From Pogostemon cablin (Eukaryota > Streptophyta > Magnoliopsida > Lamiales > Lamiaceae): a stretch of DNA of 64,000 nucleotides. Shown here one piece after another: positions 57,601 to 64,000 of the stretch. The translations under genes were made by a program, and so were the position numbers. Numbering within the stretch: position 1 is the first letter of the stretch; every line of letters starts with the position of its first letter. A model generated the notes under the pieces. The model worked only from the letters and a program-made list of their open reading frames with translations, made no database searches and was not told where the DNA came from. The stretch spans positions 2,557,648 to 2,621,647 of the forward strand of contig CM042957.1 of NCBI GenBank assembly GCA_023678885.1, in the 5' to 3' direction.

Positions 57601-58392
57601 TGAATTTGGTTGGATGCATATGGCCGAACCAGTTATGAAATCATACACCGAGGCTACAGATGGTTCTGGGATTGAGAGAAAGGAAAGTGCTTTAGTTTGG
57701 CATTATCATGATGCAGACCCTGGATTTGGTTTTTCTCAGGCAAAGGAAATGTTGGATCATTTAGAGAGTGTTCTAGCAAATGAACCTGTGGCAGTCAAGA
57801 GCGGCCAGTTTATAGTAGAAGTCAAGCCTCAGGTATTTATCGATTACTGGCAATGTTTTTTTCCAGTTGTACCAATCCTCCTTCTGTCTAATTTATTTCA
57901 AATATGATATATATAATCAGTATGTCGCAATGCTATATCCAGAATGGCCTTCTCTTTTTAACTAAAGTATTAGTTCCATTATGTTTCTGTAGTACTGTTT
58001 GGTTCATGCATTGAAAAATTGATTTGCACTTCTTGTACTTTTTTTTAATGCAGGGTGTTAGCAAAGGCCTGGTTGCTGAGAAGATCTTCACATCAATGGC
58101 GGAGAAAGGAAAACAGATGGATTTTGTGCTCTGCATTGGGGATGACAGGTCAGATGAGGATATGTTTGAACTAATTAGTACTGCGGTCTCTAGACATATA
58201 CTCTCTTACAATACTGAAGTATTTGGCTGTACGGTGGGGCAAAAACCAAGTAAAGCCAAGTATTATTTGGACGACTCATCTGAAGTGGTAGCAATGCTCG
58301 AGTCTCTTGCTGAAGCTTCTTCTCCAGTCTCATCAGATGATGAATCTCATGGCGCCCAAGGAAACATTGTTCATGGTTCTTCATTTGTTTGA
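54663..58392 (+). CDS. Class II trehalose-6-phosphate synthase/phosphatase-like protein (TPS7-like)
   Basis: Exons 54663-56650, 57559-57832 and 58054-58392 give 866 residues, normal for class II TPS. Residues 1-25 (SRSYTNLLDLASGNFPVMG) and the whole layout resemble Arabidopsis TPS5-7, closest to TPS7. A GT20 synthase domain (about 60-550: FWIHDYHLMVLP-type segment, RMGFFLHSPFPSSEI, RDGMNLTPYEYI) precedes a HAD phosphatase domain with LLDYDGTL, SGRGRDIL and GDDRSDEDMF. Plant class II proteins are usually catalytically weak and are thought to be regulatory or sugar sensors. Here the N-terminal NRLP-type site reads SNLLPLKA, with Leu where Arg is expected. The C-terminus is Ser-rich. Start codon: MMSRSYT; the second Met could also serve. 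Confidence 0.95.
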
Positions 58393-60118
58393 AATTGCAC
58401 AGTTCTCTAAACAGGGGACAGTGATGGTCTAAGGCCATCATTTGCTTATATATCCGTTAGGTCATAGAGAACGAAAAAGATGTAATTTTTCTTTCGATTT
58501 CTCTTTTTTGATTTTTTTATTTTTAATTCCCCCTGTTTAGATCTCATTCTCATCTCAGCCTTTTGGCTCGGCTGGAGCTCTTGAACTTGGTAGTCGAATT
58601 TTTTAGGGGAACGTAGGATAAAGTGAGGTTGACTGCTCTTTCGGCAAAAGGAGTATAGTACCCAGAAGAAATGCATGGAGTCTGGGTGAGGCTTTAAGTG
58701 GACATAATACGATGCATAATCTGATTTTGAGTTCTTTTTGTGTTGGTGCTTGTATAACCCACCAACGGAAGCGGATTTATGATGGTCAATGGTCCTTTAG
58801 AGTAGTTGATTGCTGGTCACTATGCTGTGTTCCCCTGTACAGGTTAGTATGGGCTGCTGTTATCATTTGTTTGGCTGGTGCTTTTCCGGCTAAAATGATG
58901 TGAATATGGGCCGGATAATGCAATAATTCTTTGACAAGTGAACTCTCCTGTGGAATGTAACAAGTGATAAATTCTTTTTACTCTGATTCCATTCTATTAT
59001 ATTCCATAATTTCCATTCCATCCTGGATACTTGAATTTTGCCTTGTTCGGTTCGGATATTAGACTTTGGATGTGTATCTAGATACAAATCTGAATTGGGT
59101 TTGTCATTTGCTGGAGCATGTTCATTGCTTGATGTATGTTGGGTGTATTACACCCTACAATTGGTGGATGATTGAGTATAAATGAGTAATTTCCCACTGT
59201 TGGTTTTGAAAGGTTTAGCCTTTTCCAGATTCTTGATGTGAGCTTAGATTTGCTGATTGTTTGCGAGTAATTTTCTACCGGGGTTTTTAAAGAAAAGAAG
59301 CTTGTGAGATTTAGCCTATTCTTGATTCTTGATAGTGAGTTTCCATGACAATCTCTTTCTGGATATGTTTGGGAGAAATCTCGTGCAATGGGATTCTGAA
59401 TTACCTTGTCGCTTAAAATTTACTCCAAATGAAGAAAAGTTACTACTTATTTAACAAAATAAACAATTTATTAATTACTAATTAAAATTAAGTGAGATGA
59501 ACATTGTTTCTGTTTTAGTTGATTTACAGTATATGATTAGAGTTTATTAGTAATGTCTAGAAATATTCAAATTCAAATTCATTTCGAAAAAAAAGAAAAA
59601 AAAGAAATAGAATAATGAATATTTCAATACATTAATATAATGAATATGTGAAAAGTTGATTTTTTTTTTCTTTTTTCAAAACGATAAATTAGTAAATTAA
59701 ATCTAGCCAAGGAAAGAAAAACAAATATAGCAAAACCGTAAAGTGAACTCAACATTTACCAGTTTAAACTTTAAATAACTAAAAAGAAAATCTATTATCA
59801 TAACAAATGAAGTATTCTCAATACCAAACAATATAATTATAAAAATCGTTAACATATAATTCAAAATTTATTTGTGGTCGGAAACCATAAAATTTGCTGC
59901 ATGTAATCAGTGATCTTGAAGCCGACACGCCATAAATTCCCAAATTGAACTGAAAATCCAACCTAAAATGTCAAAATCTCGGGCAGAGAAATGCAAAGGA
60001 GACCGTAGACCAATCAATTATCCACAAAATGCCACGTACACTTTTTCGAACCACATCTATTCCTTGTAAATACTCCATCCCCTCTGCGTTCTTCCGTCGT
60101 TTAAATCACTTCCTCGTA
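58393..60118. other. TPS 3' flank and FtsH upstream region
   Basis: 58393 to about 59100 is probably a long TPS 3' UTR. The rest is AT-rich without a gene. CCACGTAC near 60031 is a G-box-like ACGT core in the FtsH promoter region. Confidence 0.45.
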
Positions 60119-60750
60119 GGTGAGTACTCTACTTTTCTTGACTAGTACGGCAAAATCAAAATTTTAATGTTAATGGTCGGAACGTTTCTTGTTTTGCTTA
60201 TTATTTTCCACCATTTTTGTTTACTGAGTACTGCTGCTGATGTTGTGAAGCTGTGGGTTTCCTGCTAACCCCACATTTCTAGGTGGTTTTGGGTAATTTG
60301 ATCAGATCGAAATAACAGTCGGGATGGGCTTTCCGTGGATTCTTTCTGTTTTCATTTTCTTGTTTAGTTTGATCAAAAGATGTTGGTCTTTTATTTATTT
60401 ATTTTAGTTTACTCCATTTTATATTCTTCTTCTTGCTATTCTTGAGAATCATTTAAAATAAGTTATTTATTACATTTAGGAAGTTGTGTGCATGCTTTAA
60501 TAGCTGGCCGTTGAGTATCATCGTTAGTTTGTTAAAGATTTTTTACTGCTGAATGGGAATTCCTATTTAAACTTGTTTCTTCATTCCATGACATTCATCA
60601 TTGCTTGATGAATTGGATTATGGGTTGTTTATTTACTAATTATTATCACGAATCATTGTTTTATCAGTAATGATAGTTAATCTGTGTTGGTGAACTTTAG
60701 TTGTGGACCTTGCTAGTTCATAATAAACTTAAGCTTGCTAAACTGCAGGA
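60119..60750 (+). other. FtsH 5' UTR intron (inferred)
   Basis: CTCGTAG/GTGAGT at about 60119 is a strong donor, and CTGCAG ends at 60750, five bases before the start codon. The leader before it is pyrimidine-rich. Confidence 0.6.
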
Positions 60751-60755
60751 AAAAG

Positions 60756-63080
60756 ATGGCTGCTTCGTCGGTATGTGTAGTCGGAAATGGTTTACGTGGC
60801 GCAGGTAATACTAAAGCTGGTCTGAGCAAGGAAATATTTGGCCGGAATTTTATCCAATTCTCAAGCCTTCCATCATTGAATATAGCATCAAAATTGGTTA
60901 GTGTAAGAGCATCTCTGGATCAAAAGACGAATGAAGGAAGAAGAGGCTTTCTGAAGTTGTTGCTTGGCAATGCTTCTGTTGTAGTACCTGCACTACTAGG
61001 CAATGGAAATGCCATAGCTGATGATCAAGGTGTTTCTAACTCAAGGATGTCGTATTCTAGATTTTTGGAGTATCTAGACAATGACAGAGTGAAGAAAGTT
61101 GATTTATTTGAAAATGGTACCATTGCCGTAGTTGAGGCAATTTCTCCTGAGTTGGGAAATCGAGTGCAGCGAGTGCGTGTACAGCTTCCAGGCCTCAGCC
61201 AGGAGCTTCTTCAGAAGTTCAGGGAGAAGAACATCGACTTTGCTGCACACAATGCTCAAGAGGACTCTGGTTCCCTTTTGTTTAACTTAATAGGAAATTT
61301 GGCCTTCCCTTTAATTTTAATTGGTGGTCTTTTCCTTCTCTCAAGACGATCCTCCGGTGGCATGGGTGGACCTGGTGGGCCTGGTTTCCCTTTAGGCATT
61401 GGTCAGTCAAAAGCTAAGTTCCAAATGGAGCCAAATACAGGTGTTACATTCAATGATGTTGCTGGGGTAGATGAAGCAAAGCAAGATTTTATGGAGGTGG
61501 TGGAGTTCTTGAAGAAGCCGGAGAGGTTTACTGCCGTGGGTGCTCGTATTCCCAAGGGAGTTCTTCTTGTTGGTCCTCCTGGTACCGGAAAGACCTTGCT
61601 AGCTAAGGCTATTGCTGGTGAAGCAGGCGTTCCTTTTTTCTCTATTTCAGGTTCCGAGTTTGTTGAGATGTTTGTTGGAGTTGGTGCTTCACGAGTACGT
61701 GATCTTTTCAAGAAAGCCAAGGAGAATGCTCCCTGTATCGTGTTTGTTGATGAAATTGATGCTGTTGGGCGTCAAAGAGGAACCGGTATTGGTGGAGGAA
61801 ACGACGAAAGGGAACAGACTCTAAACCAGCTCTTGACAGAGATGGATGGTTTTGAAGGAAACACGGGTATAATTGTAGTTGCAGCCACTAACCGTGCAGA
61901 TATTCTCGACTCTGCGTTGTTGAGACCAGGGAGGTTTGATAGACAGGTAGAGTTACAGCACATCTGTTGCTCCCTGAGTAATATATTAGAATAAGCAACA
62001 TTCATAAATATGGTTTTTATATAGGTAATGGTTGATGTGCCCGATATTCGTGGAAGAACGGAGATTCTAAAGGTTCATGCTAGCAATAAGAAGTTTGATT
62101 CAGATGTATCACTTGAAGTGATTGCCATGAGGACGCCTGGTTTTAGTGGAGCAGATCTTGCCAATCTGTTAAACGAGGCGGCTATTCTGGCAGGTAGGCG
62201 AGCCAAGACAGCAATCTCATCGAAGGAGATTGATGATTCGATCGATAGGATGGTTGCTGGAATGGAAGGAACACTCATGACAGATGGCAAGAGCAAAAGT
62301 CTTGTGGCTTACCATGAAGTAGGCCATGCCATTTGTGGGTAAGCACTGGTTCTTACCTGTTAACCTTCATACATTTAGGTTAATAAATGTTAACCTTTGG
62401 CTGTTTCGTGCAGGACACTCACACCAGGTCATGACCCCGTCCAAAAGGTCACGTTAGTGCCACGAGGACAAGCTCGTGGTTTAACTTGGTTCATCCCCGC
62501 GGACGACCCAACCTTGATATCCAAGCAGCAACTCTTTGCCAGAATTGTTGGTGGGCTCGGTGGGCGAGCAGCTGAAGAGGTTATATTCGGTGAACCTGAG
62601 GTCACAACCGGTGCAGCCGGTGATCTACAACAGATCACTGGTTTAGCCAAGCAGGTACACCTTGTTTGTTTCCTTTATGGTGTAATATGCTTCATTCATC
62701 ATGGACTAGGTTCTAAACAAGTTATTGTTTGTGGGCAGATGGTAGTGACCTTCGGCATGTCTGACATCGGTCCATGGTCACTCATGGACGCGTCGTCTCA
62801 AAGTGGCGACGTGATCATGAGAATGATGGCTAGGAACTCAATGTCTGAAAAGCTGGCTGAGGATATTGATGCAGCGATCAAGAGGATATCCGACAGTGCG
62901 TATGAAATCGCGTTGAGCCAGATTCGGAGCAACCGCGAAGCGATCGACAAGATCGTTGAAGTGCTCCTGGAGAAGGAGACCATCACAGGAGATGAATTCC
63001 GAGCTATTCTTTCAGAGTTTGTGGAAATCCCTGCTGAGAATAGAGTGCCTGCTACTTCACCAGTTCCAGTTACTGTCTAA
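60756..63080 (+). CDS. FTSH2: Thylakoid ATP-dependent metalloprotease FtsH, type B (FtsH2/VAR2 or FtsH8)
   Basis: Exons 60756-61946, 62025-62338, 62414-62654 and 62739-63080 give 695 residues, the length of Arabidopsis FtsH2. Order: plastid transit peptide; a lumen-targeting hydrophobic stretch ending in an AIADD-like site (about 70-88); lumenal FtsH extracellular domain; one membrane helix (LAFPLILIGGLFLLS); AAA ATPase with GPPGTGKT, IVFVDEIDAVG and the second-region-of-homology ATNRADILDSALLRPGRFDR; peptidase with HEVGH and a downstream Asp ligand (GAAGDLQQ). FPLGIGQSKAKF points to the type B pair FtsH2/FtsH8. It degrades damaged photosystem II D1 in a hetero-hexamer with type A subunits. 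Start: ATG 60756 follows the splice acceptor; upstream in-frame codons are not ATG. FtsH2 versus FtsH8 is unresolved. Confidence 0.95.
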
Positions 63081-63415
63081 AATACTAGTACCACATTTTG
63101 TATACACACATTTGCTATTATTTTGTACAAAAAAAAAAACGTTCTTTTCCTTTGTATTTAGTCTCATTTCCAATGGCAGAGGATGAGAGGAGTACTTAAG
63201 TTTTTCTTTTTCTACATATTCAATACAGATACAGTATAAAAAGCTCTATATTTTAAGGTATTAATTTCAAAATTTTGAGTACACCAAAATAGATAATTAC
63301 TAGTACGAAACCCGCGTAACACGTTACGCGAGATTATTAAAATATTATTTTTAAAACATATTAATGAAATTGAAAAATATTAAAAGTTATAATTTATATT
63401 AATAAAAGACAAAGA
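63081..63415. other. FtsH 3' flank
   Basis: Probable 3' UTR and AT-rich DNA. ACCCGCGTAACACGTTACGCG near 63309 is a short palindrome-rich stretch of unknown nature. Confidence 0.5.
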
Positions 63416-63649
63416 CTTGCGTGAGACCGTCTCACATAAGGACTTATGTGAAACGGTGAGAAAGTGATAACTTTTATATAGGAAAGTGATAGTAAACTAA
63501 TGAAATGTGATAATACTATTTCATGAACAGTTTATAGTATAAATAAAAAGTGATAACATTTTATAGCCAAAGTGATAATGTTTTATAGCGAGAATGATAA
63601 CTATTTTAAAAAGTGAAAAATGACCTCATTTGAGATGGTCTCACGCAAG
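63416..63649. mobile_element. MITE with GTGAGACCGTCTCAC-type inverted ends
   Basis: CTTGCGTGAGACCGTCTCAC at the left and GAGATGGTCTCACGCAAG at the right are inverted copies with few differences. Inside, AAGTGATAA-type words recur at least five times. 234 bp, non-coding. The ends resemble those of the 50118-50361 element in the GTGAGAC core. Confidence 0.8.
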
Positions 63650-63944
63650 ACCTAACCTTAATAAAAATATCTAACTTTATTGGTAGAATAAGGATTATAA
63701 TAAGGCAAAAATTTGTGTGTTCTCGGGACATGTTGTGCACCCATATCTTTAATATAATTTTGTATATATATCTCATTTATATAAAAAGAAATTAATAGTA
63801 CTTTGTAATGGGAAAGATCAAAATGACAAAACGAATATTTAAAATAATAATGAATTATCTCATGCATTCGAATACACGCGTACACCCATCTATATTAATT
63901 TTATTCAATACTAATGTATATATGTATTTCTTACTATTTTTTAA

Positions 63945-64000
63945 GAACCCTAAACCCTAAACTCTAAAACCATAAACCCTAAATTTAGGGTTTAGGGTTT
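63945..64000. repeat. Interstitial telomere-type repeats, head to head
   Basis: CCCTAAA units (several, some imperfect) run to about 63983 and then reverse to TTTAGGG units to the window end. The array is cut by the window edge. Confidence 0.85.

Overview
The window is plant nuclear DNA from a eudicot, probably an asterid. The evidence is short split exons with GT..AG introns, plant-only families (class III peroxidase, WRKY group IIe, RabA GTPase, thylakoid FtsH, class II trehalose-phosphate synthase, DUF1685), plant LTR retrotransposons, Stowaway-type MITEs and TTTAGGG telomere-type repeats at the right edge. Lamiales is a guess from the general look of the proteins; no species is assigned.

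Layout. Positions 1-12853 are dominated by a Ty3/gypsy element of the Tat type on the minus strand. It has one unbroken 2121-residue gag-pol frame with two RNase H domains, a 1020-bp 5' LTR at 11834-12853, a 37-bp tandem repeat after pol, and an antisense, intron-containing gene with a plant mobile domain (PMD). Its other LTR is not visible and should lie left of the window. It appears to be inserted into an older LTR-like sequence (12854-14174). A TRIM-like remnant follows. Positions 15257-21477 hold a class III peroxidase pseudogene. Its second intron carries a recent Ty1/copia element with 170-bp LTRs differing by one base, a perfect 5-bp target duplication, no recognisable gag and three in-frame stops.

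From about 24 kb to the end the DNA is gene-bearing: a RING-CH membrane protein, ribosomal protein uL5 (RPL11), a chloroplast J-domain/ferredoxin protein (DJC76/77 type), a DUF1685 protein, a group IIe WRKY factor, a RabA GTPase, a TPS7-like class II trehalose-phosphate synthase and a thylakoid FtsH protease (FtsH2/VAR2 type). AT-rich intergenic DNA with MITEs and small tandem duplications separates them. The longest gene-free stretch is about 35.7-44.3 kb.

These are independent single genes with no operon-like logic. Two (DnaJ-ferredoxin and FtsH) act in chloroplasts. The most unusual system is the Tat retrotransposon with its spliced antisense PMD gene. All exon borders were read by eye from GT/AG sites and reading-frame continuity and have not been checked against transcripts.
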